Shown in pieces: positions 16,303 through 24,595 of a stretch of DNA of 64,000 nt; the first letter of the stretch is position 1; each line of letters opens with the position of its first letter. The notes beneath the pieces were generated by a model. That model worked only from the letters and a program-made list of their open reading frames with translations. It was not told where the DNA came from and did not search any database. The position numbers were made by a program, and so were the translations under genes. The stretch covers positions 868,001 through 932,000 of the forward strand of contig NZ_JAPEPI010000002.1 in assembly GCF_026340305.1 (NCBI RefSeq), written 5' to 3'. The stretch is from Streptomyces sp. NBC_01381. Its GTDB lineage: Bacteria; Actinomycetota; Actinomycetes; Streptomycetales; Streptomycetaceae.

Positions 16303-17400
16303 GTGTCACCTGCGAGCCTGCCCGGGCCCACCCGTACCGCCGTCACCGCCATCGGAGTCGCCTCGGTCACTCTGCTCGGTGCGCTGGCGGTGGGCGGTTC
16401 CGGTGAGGTGAGCGCCAGCCCGCCGGCCGAGCCGAAGGTCCAGGACGCCTTCGACTCGCTGGGCCCCGAGGTGTACGCGGCGAAGCTGGCGAACGGGCGG
16501 ACGGCGCACTACTCCGACTCCGGCAACAAGGACGGCAAGCCCGTCCTCTACATCGGCGGCACCGGCACCAGCGCCCGCGCCGCGCACATGACGGACTACT
16601 TCCGTACGACGCGCGAGAACCTCGGCCTGCGCATCATCTCCGTGGAGCGCAACGGCTTCGGCGACACCGAATTCGACAAGGGCCTGGGCAAGGCGGACTT
16701 CGCGAAGGACGCGCTGGAGGTGCTCGACCGGCTGAAGATCGACGACGTCAGCGTCGTCGCGATCTCCGGCGGCGGGCCGTACGCGGCGGAGCTGGCCTCG
16801 CGGGCGCCCGGGCGGATCTCGGCGCTGCATCTGGCCGCCGCGCTCCCGCCGTACGGGGCGAAGCCCGCGTACTGCGCGATGTCCGACGAGGCGCTTGCCG
16901 CCGCCCTGAAGGACTCGATCAAGGATCCCCGCAAGTGGTGGGCGTTCCCCGACGACAGCCCCGTCAAGTCGATACCGGGCTTCGCCGACACGGCGTACGA
17001 AGAGGGCGCGCGGACCTACAACCAGCGCGGCCAGCAGGCCGATCCGGCGCCGCAGGTGCACGAGCAGAAGCTGTACTGCGAGCGGCCGGGCCCGGATCTC
17101 GCGAAGCTCGACGCCCCCGTCTACCTCTACGGCGGAAAGAAGGACACGACCGTTCCGCCGGCCACCCTCAAGACCTGGCAGGAGGCGCTGCCCGACACGG
17201 CGAAGGTGCGTACGTACGCCGACTCCGGGCACGACGTGCAGTACCGGCACTGGGATCAGATCCTGGTCGACCTGGCCGGGCAGGGGGAGCGGACGGTCAT
17301 CTGCCGCGGCAAGCACACGAAGGTGCCGTACGCGAAGGAAGCGGACCGGCTCGTCGCCGAGGGCAAGGCGACGCTCGGCAGTTGCGCGTGGACCAAGTAG
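16303..17400 (+). CDS. Secreted alpha/beta hydrolase
   Basis: A 365-residue protein. The N-terminal signal peptide runs 'TAVTAIGVASVTLLGALAVGG' with likely cleavage after 'VSASP'. The hydrolase core shows an oxyanion region 'VLYIGGTGTS', the nucleophile elbow 'VVAISGGGPYAAE' (Ser), a late Asp in 'YGGKKDTTVP' and the His in 'ADSGHDVQY'. GTG at 16303 is chosen because TGGAG lies 6 nt upstream and it places the signal peptide at the very N-terminus; a TTG at 16255 is in-frame but inside non-coding repeat flank. The substrate is unknown. The gene stands alone, convergent with the histidine kinase downstream; short GTGGACCAAGTAGG-type direct repeats follow its stop. Confidence 0.85.
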   Translation: MSPASLPGPTRTAVTAIGVASVTLLGALAVGGSGEVSASPPAEPKVQDAFDSLGPEVYAAKLANGRTAHYSDSGNKDGKPVLYIGGTGTSARAAHMTDYFRTTRENLGLRIISVERNGFGDTEFDKGLGKADFAKDALEVLDRLKIDDVSVVAISGGGPYAAELASRAPGRISALHLAAALPPYGAKPAYCAMSDEALAAALKDSIKDPRKWWAFPDDSPVKSIPGFADTAYEEGARTYNQRGQQADPAPQVHEQKLYCERPGPDLAKLDAPVYLYGGKKDTTVPPATLKTWQEALPDTAKVRTYADSGHDVQYRHWDQILVDLAGQGERTVICRGKHTKVPYAKEADRLVAEGKATLGSCAWTK

Positions 17401-17437
17401 GGGTGGACCAAGTAGGAGTGGACCCAGTAGGCGTGGG

Positions 17438-18820
17438 CTAAGCAGGGAGCGTCAGTCTGAACTGCGCGCCGCCGCCCGGCGCCGCCTCGGCGGTCAGCTC
17501 CGCGCCATGCGCGTGCGCGATCTGGCGTGCCATCGCCAGGCCAAGGCCCGAGCCCGGAAGGGCGCGGGCCTTCTCCGCGCGGTAGAAGCGGTCGAAGACG
17601 TAGGGGAGGTCCTCCGCCGCGATGCCGGGCCCGTGGTCGCGGACCGTCAGGGTGGTGCGGGTGAGGGTCACTTCCACCGGCGTCCCCGGCGGGCTGAACT
17701 TGGCCGCGTTGTCGAGGAGGTTCGTCAGCAGGCGGGACAGGCGTGCGGGGACTCCTGGGATGTTCAACTCGGCGGCTTCCGGGGCCACTTGGAGGGTGAA
17801 GGGGACCTGGGGCCAGTGGCCGCGCGCCGCGTCCACCCCGTGGGCCACCAGTGGTGCGAGGCGTACCTCCTCCAGGAGGGGCTGTGGCTCCTCGTCCCGG
17901 GCCAGCTCGATCAAGTCGTTGACCATGCCGGTGACTTCACGGAGCTGGCGGGTCAGGGCTCCTGATGCCCGGTCGCGCTGAGTGTCCGTCAGGCGGTCGG
18001 CCCGGGCCAGGAGTTCCGCGTTCGTACGCAGCGCCGTCAGCGGCGTACGCAGCTCGTGCGAGGCGTCGGCGACGAGGCGGCGGCGGGCGGTGACCGACTC
18101 CTCCAGCTCGGCCAGCATGGTGTTGAAGGAGGTCGCGAGCCGCGTCACCTCGTCCTCGCGGCCCGGTGGCCCCGGCGGCAGCTCGATGCGGTGCCGGGCG
18201 TCGCGGGTGGCCGCGATGCGTTCCGCGGTGGCGGTGAGGCGGGCGACCGGGGCGAGGGCGGTGCGCGAGACCCAGTAGCCGCCGAGCCCGGAGAGCAGGA
18301 TGCCGACGCCGCCCACCGCCGAGAGGAGGTACGCGGTCTGCCGCACGCCCCGGTTCGCGATGTCGGCCCGCAGGGCGACCTGCACGGCCTCGCCCTTGCC
18401 GTAGCTGGTGGTGAGCATCCGGACCGGCTTCCCGTGCAGCGTGAAGTCCGTTCTGTACGGCGCCAGTTGGCCGCTCGCGACCCGCCGGGTGGCGGACGAG
18501 ACCGGGAGGAGGTAGGGCTCGGACGGGTCGTCGTCCGCGTCGGCGGGGACGATCTGCGAGCAGGCCGGTGCGCCGAGGAACCGGCACTGGCCCGTGACGA
18601 CGCCCGGCCCGCCGTCGTGCTGCTGCTGGGCGATCAGGGTCGCCGACTGGGCGAGGTTCTGGTCGAGCTGCTGGTACAGCTTGAAGCGGATGACGAGGAA
18701 CGCGGCCATGCACACCCCGACCGCGACGAGGGCGACCGCCGCGGCGGTGGCCACCGCGAGCCGGGCGCGCAGCGGGCGGCGGCGGCGCCACCGGGCGCCG
18801 AGCCTGCGGCGGGCGCTCAT
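17438..18820 (-). CDS. Sensor histidine kinase (HAMP, HisKA, HATPase_c)
   Basis: A 460-residue membrane kinase. Two transmembrane segments ('LAVATAAAVALVAVGVCMAA' and 'TAYLLSAVGGVGILLSGLGG') enclose an extracytoplasmic sensor of about 140 residues that contains two Cys ('GQCRFLGAPACSQ'). A HAMP linker follows, then the phospho-acceptor 'ADASHELRTPLTALRTN' and the ATPase boxes 'RLLTNLLDNAAKFS', 'VRDHGPGIAAEDL' and 'GSGLGLAMARQIAHAH'. Its ATG overlaps the stop of the response-regulator gene by 4 nt. The system lies divergently next to a MurG-like transferase and an epimerase, suggesting cell-envelope sensing. The signal is unknown. Confidence 0.93.
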   Translation of the reverse strand: MSARRRLGARWRRRRPLRARLAVATAAAVALVAVGVCMAAFLVIRFKLYQQLDQNLAQSATLIAQQQHDGGPGVVTGQCRFLGAPACSQIVPADADDDPSEPYLLPVSSATRRVASGQLAPYRTDFTLHGKPVRMLTTSYGKGEAVQVALRADIANRGVRQTAYLLSAVGGVGILLSGLGGYWVSRTALAPVARLTATAERIAATRDARHRIELPPGPPGREDEVTRLATSFNTMLAELEESVTARRRLVADASHELRTPLTALRTNAELLARADRLTDTQRDRASGALTRQLREVTGMVNDLIELARDEEPQPLLEEVRLAPLVAHGVDAARGHWPQVPFTLQVAPEAAELNIPGVPARLSRLLTNLLDNAAKFSPPGTPVEVTLTRTTLTVRDHGPGIAAEDLPYVFDRFYRAEKARALPGSGLGLAMARQIAHAHGAELTAEAAPGGGAQFRLTLPA

Positions 18821-19521
18821 GGGCTGCCGAGCCGGTAGCCGACGCCGTGCACGGTGTGCACGATGCGGGGCTCGCCGTCCGACTCCAGCTTGCGGCGCAG
18901 ATAACCGACGTACACGGCAAGGGAGTTGGAGTCCGGGCCGAAGTCGCGGCCCCATACCGACTCCTGGATCAGTTCGCGGGGCAGCACCTGGCCCGCGTTG
19001 CGCAGGAGCAGTTCGAGCAGGGCGGCTTCGGTGCGGCTGAACTCGATCGGGCGGGAGCCCCGGCGGCCGGTGCGGGTGGCCGGGTCGAGGGTGAGGTCTC
19101 CGTAGCTGAGCTCGCCGCCGGTTTCGTCGGCGGCGCGCTCGGGGGCGGCGCGGCGCAGCAGGGCCCTGACGCGGGCCACCAGCTCGTCCAGGGCGAAGGG
19201 CTTGACCAGGTAGTCGTCCGCGCCCGCGTCGAGGCCGTCGACGCGTTCGCTGACGGAGTCCAGGGCGGTGAGGACGAGTACGGGGGTGCGGTCGCCTGCG
19301 GCGCGCAATTGGCGGCATACGGCGAGGCCGTCCAGGACCGGCATCAGGACGTCCAGGACCAGGAGGTCGGGCTCCCAGCGGGCCACTGCCGTGAGCGCGC
19401 GCTGGCCGTCGGCGGCGCCGCGGACCAGGTGGCCCTCGATCGTGAGGGCGTCCTCTACCGCTGCGCGGACCTCGGGGTCGTCATCTACTACGAGAATCTT
19501 GGCGGCGGGGGCTTGCGTCAC
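18817..19521 (-). CDS. OmpR/PhoB-family response regulator
   Basis: A 234-residue regulator. The receiver domain begins 'KILVVDDDPEVRAAVEDAL'; the phospho-acceptor Asp is in 'DLLVLDVLMPVLDG', the conserved Thr in 'VLVLTALDS' and the Lys in 'DDYLVKPFALDELVARV'. The C-terminal winged helix shows 'IEFSRTEAALLELLLRNAGQV' and 'VYVGYLRRKLE'. GTG at 19521 is chosen for protein alignment; the ribosome site is weak, and an in-frame extension toward 19671 runs through an interspersed repeat and is not coding-like. It forms an operon with the downstream kinase and probably binds direct repeats upstream of the divergent MurG-like gene. Confidence 0.9.
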   Translation of the reverse strand: MTQAPAAKILVVDDDPEVRAAVEDALTIEGHLVRGAADGQRALTAVARWEPDLLVLDVLMPVLDGLAVCRQLRAAGDRTPVLVLTALDSVSERVDGLDAGADDYLVKPFALDELVARVRALLRRAAPERAADETGGELSYGDLTLDPATRTGRRGSRPIEFSRTEAALLELLLRNAGQVLPRELIQESVWGRDFGPDSNSLAVYVGYLRRKLESDGEPRIVHTVHGVGYRLGSP

Positions 19522-19578
19522 GTGGGGCCTGCCGTGCCGGTGCTGGGCGCCTGGTTCATCGGTGCCCGGCGGTGTGGC

Positions 19579-19621
19579 GTCGTGCCCACCCGTTCCGCCG
19601 TGCGGAACGCCTGCCCACAAC
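19579..19621. repeat. Streptomyces interspersed repeat, simple copy
   Basis: On the minus strand this reads 'GTTGTGGGCAGGCGTTCCG', 'CACGGCGGAACGGGTGGGC', then 'ACGAC'. The inner GTTCCGcacgGCGGAAC part is an imperfect palindrome and the ends GTTGTGGGCA/GGGTGGGCACGAC are related. A second, interrupted copy is at 43373-43454. It sits between the response regulator start and the MurG-like gene. Confidence 0.75.
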
Positions 19622-19677
19622 GCGGACGGGCGTCGCTTGTGCTCGGAGATCTCATGGATCAAAGGTGCCAAACCTTG

Positions 19678-19694
19678 CTCTTAAAACACTCTTA
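19678..19694 (+). promoter_or_regulatory. CTCTTA direct repeats, 11-bp period
   Basis: CTCTTA at 19678-19683 and 19689-19694 are spaced by one helical turn, the arrangement typically bound head-to-tail by OmpR/PhoB-type regulators. The site lies 25 bp before the MurG-like start and about 160 bp from the response-regulator start, so the adjacent two-component system is the obvious candidate to bind it. Confidence 0.55.
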
Positions 19695-19719
19695 GACCTG
19701 CTCGTGATGCTCCATTGCC

Positions 19720-20901
19720 ATGCGAACACCCGATATGCGATCTCCCGATGCGGGGGCCAGGCCGCCGCTCTCCGTCGTCATCGGCGCGGGCGGCACCGGC
19801 GGGCACATCTATCCCGGGCTCGCCCTCGCCGACGCCCTGCGGCGGGCCGTGCCCGGCGCGGTCGTCTCCTTCGTCGGTACGGAACGGGGGCTTGAGACCC
19901 GGCTGATACCGGACGCCGGGTACCGGCTCCACACCGTCGACATGATTCCGTTCGACCCGTCGCTCGGCGCCAAGCGGTATCTGCTGCCCGCCGCCCTGGT
20001 GAAGTCCGGCGCCCAGTGCCGGGCGATCCTGCGGGCACAGGGCGCGCAGGTGGCCGTCGGCATGGGCGGCTACCCGAGCGCCCCGGTCATCGTCGGCGCC
20101 AGGATGGCCGGTCTGCCCAGCCTCATCCACGAGTCGAACGCCGTCCCCGGCCGCGCCAACCGTTTCGCCGCCCGGCTCACCCCGAACATCGCGGTCGCCT
20201 TCGACCGCAGCAAGGCGCATCTGCCCGGCGGCGACCGGGCCTTCACCACCGGGATGCCGATCGCCGCGCCGCTCGCCGCGCTCGACCGTGCCGCGCTGCG
20301 GGCCGAGGCCCGCCGGGAGTACGGGGTGCCGGAAGCGGCCCGGATGCTGCTCTTCAACGGCGGCAGTCTCGGTGCGGCCCGGCTCACCGAGGCGGCCGTG
20401 GGGCTCGCGGCGCGCTGGCGGCACCGCGGCGATGTACAGCTCCTCATCAAGACCGGGCCCGCCGCCCTCGACGAGACGCGGCGGCGCCTGACGGAGGCGG
20501 GTGCGGACACCATCGCCCGCGCCGTGCCCTACCTCGACCGGATGGACCTCGCGTACGCCGCCGCGGACCTGGTCGTCTGCCGCGCCGGTTCGGCGACCGT
20601 CGCGGAGCTCGCCGCCACCGGGGTTCCGGCCGTCCTCGTCCCCTACCCGCACGCGCCCGGCGACCACCAGACCCACAACGCGCGGGTCCTCTCCGACGCG
20701 GGCGCGGGTCTGCTGCTGTCCGACGGCGAGACGACGGCGGCGCGGCTCGCGGAGCTTGTCGGGCCGCTGCTCGCCGATCCCGCGCGGCTCGCCGCGATGA
20801 GCGGTGCGGCCGATCCGGGGCCGCACGCCCGCGCCGCCGATCTGCTCGCCGAGCGGGTCATCCAACTCACCCACCACGCCTCTCACTTGGAGTACGCATG
20901 A
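19720..20901 (+). CDS. MurG-like family 28 glycosyltransferase
   Basis: A 393-residue transferase of the UDP-GlcNAc:undecaprenyl-PP-MurNAc-peptide type. The N-terminal lipid/acceptor loop 'GAGGTGGHIYPGLALADAL' and 'VGMGGYPSAPVIVGAR' plus 'IHESNAVPGRANR' are the classical MurG motifs. The C-terminal nucleotide domain has 'LLFNGGSLGAARLTEA', 'VVCRAGSATVAELAATGVPAVLVPYPHAPGDHQTHNA'-type residues (Arg/Gly/Glu and the 'DHQ.HNA' box). It is not in a dcw cluster, so it is probably a paralogue acting on another lipid-linked sugar or under envelope stress. No clear ribosome site precedes ATG 19720; ATG 19735 is an alternative. Its stop overlaps the next gene by 4 nt. Confidence 0.88.
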   Translation: MRTPDMRSPDAGARPPLSVVIGAGGTGGHIYPGLALADALRRAVPGAVVSFVGTERGLETRLIPDAGYRLHTVDMIPFDPSLGAKRYLLPAALVKSGAQCRAILRAQGAQVAVGMGGYPSAPVIVGARMAGLPSLIHESNAVPGRANRFAARLTPNIAVAFDRSKAHLPGGDRAFTTGMPIAAPLAALDRAALRAEARREYGVPEAARMLLFNGGSLGAARLTEAAVGLAARWRHRGDVQLLIKTGPAALDETRRRLTEAGADTIARAVPYLDRMDLAYAAADLVVCRAGSATVAELAATGVPAVLVPYPHAPGDHQTHNARVLSDAGAGLLLSDGETTAARLAELVGPLLADPARLAAMSGAADPGPHARAADLLAERVIQLTHHASHLEYA

Positions 20902-21902
20902 ACCGCAACGACACCTTCGACTGGACCGGCCGTACTGTCCTCGTCACCGGAGCCGAGGGCTTCATCGGCTCGACGCTCGTCGATCTGCTCCTGGAGCAGG
21001 GCGCGAAGGTCCGCGCCTTCGTGCACTACAAGCCGTACGCGGAGAAGGGGCACCTCGCGCATCTGCTCGGCGACCCGCGGGTCGAGATGCTCGCGGGCGA
21101 CGTCCGGGACGCCGGGCGCGTGATGGACGCGGTCGAGGGCTGTGACACCGTCTTCCACCTGGCCGCGCTGATCGGCATTCCGTACTCGTACGACTCCCCG
21201 GGCGCGTACGTCCAGACGAATGTCGTCGGCACGGAGAACGTGGCGGAGGCGTGCCGGCGGCACTCGGTGCGGCGGCTGGTCCACACGTCCACCAGCGAGG
21301 TGTACGGGACGGCGCTGACCGCCCCCATCTCCGAGGATCACCCGCTTCAGCCCCAGTCGCCGTACTCCGCGTCGAAGATAGGCGCCGACATGATGGCGCT
21401 CTCCCACTGGCACGCCTTCGAGCTGCCGGTGACGGTGGTGCGCCCCTTCAACACGTACGGGCCGCGGCAGTCGGCCCGCGCGGTGATCCCCACGATCCTG
21501 GCCCAACTCCACTCCGGGGCACGGGAGATCAAGCTGGGCTCGCTGACGCCGACGCGTGATTTCACGTACGTGACGGACACCGCGCGGGGGTTCATGGCGC
21601 TGGCGGGGTGTGCGGGTGCCGTTGGCCATGCGGTGAATCTCGGGGTGGGCCGGGAGATTTCGATCGGTGACCTGGCGGAGGCGTTGATCGTGGCGTCCGG
21701 CCGCGAGGCGAAGGTGGTCGTCGACCCGTCCCGCCTCCGCCCCTCCGGGAGCGAGGTGCAGCGGCTGCTGTCCGACAACTCCCTCGCTCGGGAGCTGTCG
21801 GGGTGGGAGCCTCAGGTTTCCCTGACGGAGGGGTTGAAGCTGACCTCGGCCTGGGTTGCCGAGAACCTGCGCCTCTTTGCTCCGGACCGCTATCAGGTCT
21901 GA
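20898..21902 (+). CDS. Extended SDR NAD-dependent sugar epimerase/dehydratase
   Basis: A 334-residue protein. The dinucleotide motif is 'VLVTGAEGFIGSTLVD', the active site has 'HTSTSEVYG' and the Tyr-x3-Lys pair 'YSASKIGAD', and the substrate region has 'RPFNTYGPRQ', all typical of GDP/UDP/dTDP-sugar epimerases and dehydratases. ATG 20898 overlaps the MurG-like stop (ATGA) with GGAG just upstream. Coupling to the transferase suggests the two build or attach a modified sugar, possibly on a lipid carrier or the cell wall. The exact nucleotide-sugar is not readable from sequence. Confidence 0.88.
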   Translation: MNRNDTFDWTGRTVLVTGAEGFIGSTLVDLLLEQGAKVRAFVHYKPYAEKGHLAHLLGDPRVEMLAGDVRDAGRVMDAVEGCDTVFHLAALIGIPYSYDSPGAYVQTNVVGTENVAEACRRHSVRRLVHTSTSEVYGTALTAPISEDHPLQPQSPYSASKIGADMMALSHWHAFELPVTVVRPFNTYGPRQSARAVIPTILAQLHSGAREIKLGSLTPTRDFTYVTDTARGFMALAGCAGAVGHAVNLGVGREISIGDLAEALIVASGREAKVVVDPSRLRPSGSEVQRLLSDNSLARELSGWEPQVSLTEGLKLTSAWVAENLRLFAPDRYQV

Positions 21903-21918
21903 TCTTCGGCCGCGGGCT

Positions 21919-21961
21919 GTGTGTGGCTGGTCGCGCAGTTCCCCGCGCCCCTTGCGGGGCA
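21919..21961. repeat. Streptomyces interspersed GGCTGGTCGCGCAGTTCCCC repeat
   Basis: The sequence 'TGTGTGGCTGGTCGCGCAG' followed by 'TTCCCCGCGCCCCTTGCGGGGC' belongs to a common Streptomyces intergenic repeat related to the copy at 16150. The terminal GCCCC/GGGGC hairpin lies between two convergent genes and probably acts as a terminator. Confidence 0.7.
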
Positions 21962-21978
21962 CTCTCGTCGCCGCCCGA

Positions 21979-22611
21979 TCAAGGTTGCGCCGCAGCCGCC
22001 GACAGCCCGCCCAGCAGCAGCAAGGTGAAGCTGCGGGCCCAGGCCTCGTCGATTGGTTCCGCGCTGACCAGGGCGCGGTGGACCACCGCGCCCGCTGTCA
22101 CGTCGAAGATGAGGTCGGCCGTCCGCGCGGCGGCCGCGGGGTCGGGTTCCGGGGGGAGTTCCCCCCGCTGCTGTGCCCGCTGCCGCCCCGCGAGGACCAG
22201 CCGCTTCTGGCGGTCCACGATCGACGTGCGGATCCGCTCCCGCAGGGGCTCGTCCGACGTCGACTCGGCGACCACCGCCATCAGCGCGGTCTTCGTCTCG
22301 GGGCGGCTCAGCAGTGCCGCGAACTGCAGGACCACGCCCTCGATGTCGGCGGCGAGGCTGCCCCGGTCCGGCAGTTCCAGCTCGTCGAAGAGTTCCGCCA
22401 CCGCGTCCACGACCAGCTCGCTCTTGCCCGCCCAGCGGCGGTAGAGGGTCGTCTTGGCGACGCCGGCCCGCGTGGCGACATCGCCGAGGGTCAGCTTGGA
22501 CCAGCCGAGTTCGACCAGTGCCTGACGGGTCGACTCCAGGATCGCGGTGTCCGCCGCCGCGCTGCGGGGACGGCCGCCCGTGCGGGCGGATGGGGGGATG
22601 CGGCTCTGCAT
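21979..22611 (-). CDS. TetR-family transcriptional regulator
   Basis: A 210-residue protein. The N-terminal helix-turn-helix is 'ELGWSKLTLGDVATRAGVAKTTLYRRWAGKSELV', a textbook TetR DNA-binding domain. The C-terminal ligand-binding half ends in alanine-rich helices. ATG 22611 is chosen because homologues start just before 'GGRPRSAAADTAILE'; an in-frame extension to 22698 lacks a ribosome site. A perfect inverted repeat at 22718-22734 upstream is a likely autoregulatory site. No obvious partner gene adjoins it. Confidence 0.88.
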   Translation of the reverse strand: MQSRIPPSARTGGRPRSAAADTAILESTRQALVELGWSKLTLGDVATRAGVAKTTLYRRWAGKSELVVDAVAELFDELELPDRGSLAADIEGVVLQFAALLSRPETKTALMAVVAESTSDEPLRERIRTSIVDRQKRLVLAGRQRAQQRGELPPEPDPAAAARTADLIFDVTAGAVVHRALVSAEPIDEAWARSFTLLLLGGLSAAAAQP

Positions 22612-22717
22612 CCCGCGACCATACCGGCCAGTACGGATCCGTCCTGAACGGCGGCGAGTGAGCGAGATCACCGAAGTTCGTCCAGGTGGGCGGTCCACGC
22701 GCGACGCGGGACAGTTA

Positions 22718-22734
22718 CGCTACGACTCGTAGCG
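22718..22734. promoter_or_regulatory. Inverted repeat CGCTACG-N3-CGTAGCG
   Basis: Perfect 7-bp arms with a 3-bp centre, located 107 bp upstream of the TetR start in the region shared with the thioredoxin/TPR gene. Its size and symmetry fit a TetR-family operator. Confidence 0.6.
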
Positions 22735-22960
22735 AAAGATCGTGAGCGGCAGACGAACGGCACTTCTCGAAGCCCACGATCCGAAGCAGCGACAGTGGAG
22801 CGACAACCACAGCGACACCACAGGTACGGGGTGGGGACCCCGTACCGACAACCAGCGGTCCTCCTCGGGACCTTGGCACCGCGGCCGTCCGTGGCCCCGC
22901 AATCCGGCGGGGGGTCACGGACAGGCGCGGTTCCCGCACGGCTTGGGGGAGGATGTACTC

Positions 22961-23947
22961 ATGCAGCCACGGAACATGTCCATGAGCGGAGTCGTCGACC
23001 TCGCCGCCGTGAAGGCGGCCCAGGAGGCCAAGGCGAAGGCGGAGCAGGCGCGCGCCGAAGCGGCCCGGCAGGGCGGCGGCGCCGTGTCCGCCGTTTCTCC
23101 CGCGAGTCTCGTCATCGACGTAGACGAGGCGGGCTTCGAGAGCGAGGTCCTGCAGCGTTCCACCGAGGTCCCGGTCGTCATCGACTTCTGGGCCGAGTGG
23201 TGCGAGCCGTGCAAGCAGCTGAGTCCGCTGCTCGAAGGCCTCGCGCGGGAGTACAACGGCCGGTTCGTCCTCGCCAAGATCGACGTCGACGCCAACCAGA
23301 TGCTGATGCAGCAGTTCGGGGTCCAGGGGATCCCGGCCGTCTTCGCGGTGGTGGCCGGGCAGGCCCTGCCGCTCTTCCAGGGCGCGGCCCCGGTGGAGCA
23401 GATCCGCCAGACCCTGGACCAGCTGATCCAGGTCGGAGAGGAGCGCTTCGGCCTGACCGGTCTCGTCGTCGACCCGGACGCCCAGGGCGGCGACCAGGAG
23501 GCGCCCGCTCCCGCCGAGGTTCCGGCGGGTCCCTATGACGCGCTGCTCGAAGCGGCGGTCGAGGCGCTTGACGCGGGCGACCTGGGCGGCGCGGTCCAGG
23601 CGTACCGCAACGTACTCGGCGACGACCCGGGCAACACGGAGGCCAAGCTCGGTCTCGCCCAGGCCGAACTGCTGCAGCGCGTCCAGGGCCTGGACCCGCA
23701 GCAGGTCCGCAAGGACGCGGCCGACAACCCCGCGGACGTGCCGGCGCAGATCGCCGCCGCCGACCTGGATCTGGTGGGCGGTCATGTCGAGGACGCCTTC
23801 GGGCGGCTCATCGACGCGGTGCGGCGCACGGCGGGCGAGGACCGGGACGCCGCGCGGGTGCGGCTGCTCGAACTCCTCGAAGTGGTCGGCTCGGACGACC
23901 CGCGGGTGACGGCGGCGCGCACACAGCTCGCGCGGGTCCTGTTCTGA
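22961..23947 (+). CDS. Thioredoxin-domain/TPR co-chaperone-like protein (YbbN/CnoX type)
   Basis: A 328-residue protein. A thioredoxin fold spans roughly residues 55-165 with the active-site sequence 'FWAEWCEPCKQL' (CEPC instead of CGPC). After a linker, a C-terminal region with tetratricopeptide-like helices follows ('AVEALDAGDLGGAVQAYRNVL', 'KLGLAQAELLQRVQGLDP'). This architecture matches YbbN/CnoX proteins, which protect substrates from oxidation and hand them to chaperones. The N-terminus is alanine-rich. The ATG at 22961 has GGGGAGG about 8 nt upstream. The 349 bp before it contain a TetR-type inverted repeat but no other gene. Confidence 0.88.
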   Translation: MQPRNMSMSGVVDLAAVKAAQEAKAKAEQARAEAARQGGGAVSAVSPASLVIDVDEAGFESEVLQRSTEVPVVIDFWAEWCEPCKQLSPLLEGLAREYNGRFVLAKIDVDANQMLMQQFGVQGIPAVFAVVAGQALPLFQGAAPVEQIRQTLDQLIQVGEERFGLTGLVVDPDAQGGDQEAPAPAEVPAGPYDALLEAAVEALDAGDLGGAVQAYRNVLGDDPGNTEAKLGLAQAELLQRVQGLDPQQVRKDAADNPADVPAQIAAADLDLVGGHVEDAFGRLIDAVRRTAGEDRDAARVRLLELLEVVGSDDPRVTAARTQLARVLF

Positions 23948-24020
23948 CCCTGTTCGACCCCTCGCGAGTCGTTCGCTGACCAGTCCCTAAACACTGGGGC
24001 TTGTGATGCCCGAGTGAAAA

Positions 24021-24225
24021 CTTGGTCGCCAAGGCGCCACAGTGGCCGCGTTTTACCAAATCTTGGTAATCGCGGCCGCTGTTACTTGGAGTAAGTCCGA
24101 GCCGGTCTTCTGTCCGGTTGCGTCCTTCAACATCCCGGTCTGTTCCGCGCGTTGACGACACCGTCCGTGCCCGACCGATACCGCGCGGTCGTGCATCGGT
24201 TATCGCGCCGTTACTAGCGAGTAAC
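24021..24225. promoter_or_regulatory. Cluster of inverted repeats in the long leader of the surface operon
   Basis: The 648-bp gap before the next gene holds four short dyads: CTTGG-TCG-CCAAG (24021-24033), TTACCAA-ATC-TTGGTAA (24053-24069), TTACT-TGG-AGTAA (24082-24094) and GTTACT-AGCG-AGTAAC (24210-24225). The last two share TTACT/AGTAA half-sites. A weak -35 like TTGACG is at 24152-24157. No further gene or RNA was recognised in the gap. Confidence 0.5.
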
Positions 24226-24595
24226 GAACCCCCTTGTGCGGGCGGCGAGAATGCACCACGATCGGCGACGCTCGGTCCAATAACCCGCAGCCCGACAGCC
24301 AATCGGGAGCGGGGTTTCTGGGTCCCCACCGAGCAGGCCGGAGACACCCCGTCACCGGTCTTGGACAGGGGGGTCTCTGCCATCCGGCAGGGCCTGTCCG
24401 GCAGGTTGTGCGTGTTGCGTGCGACCAGTGGTTGTCGCTCGGGGGTGATCGCCGGTGATTAGGGCGCAGTTGCGCGCCTCCGATGCGGGCGCTCTCCTTC
24501 CCGAGGACGTAGCACTTCTCCCATCCCTGCCCGACTGAGCCGCCCGAACGGGAGCAGTCAGGGCCGGAGATGTACGTCCGAGAAGGAGGAAAGTC

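Noticed and set aside
17438..19318. Histidine kinase extended to 626 residues
   Set aside because: The extra N-terminus overlaps the response regulator in another frame and lacks a ribosome site; the ATG at 18820 with the ATGA overlap is far more likely.
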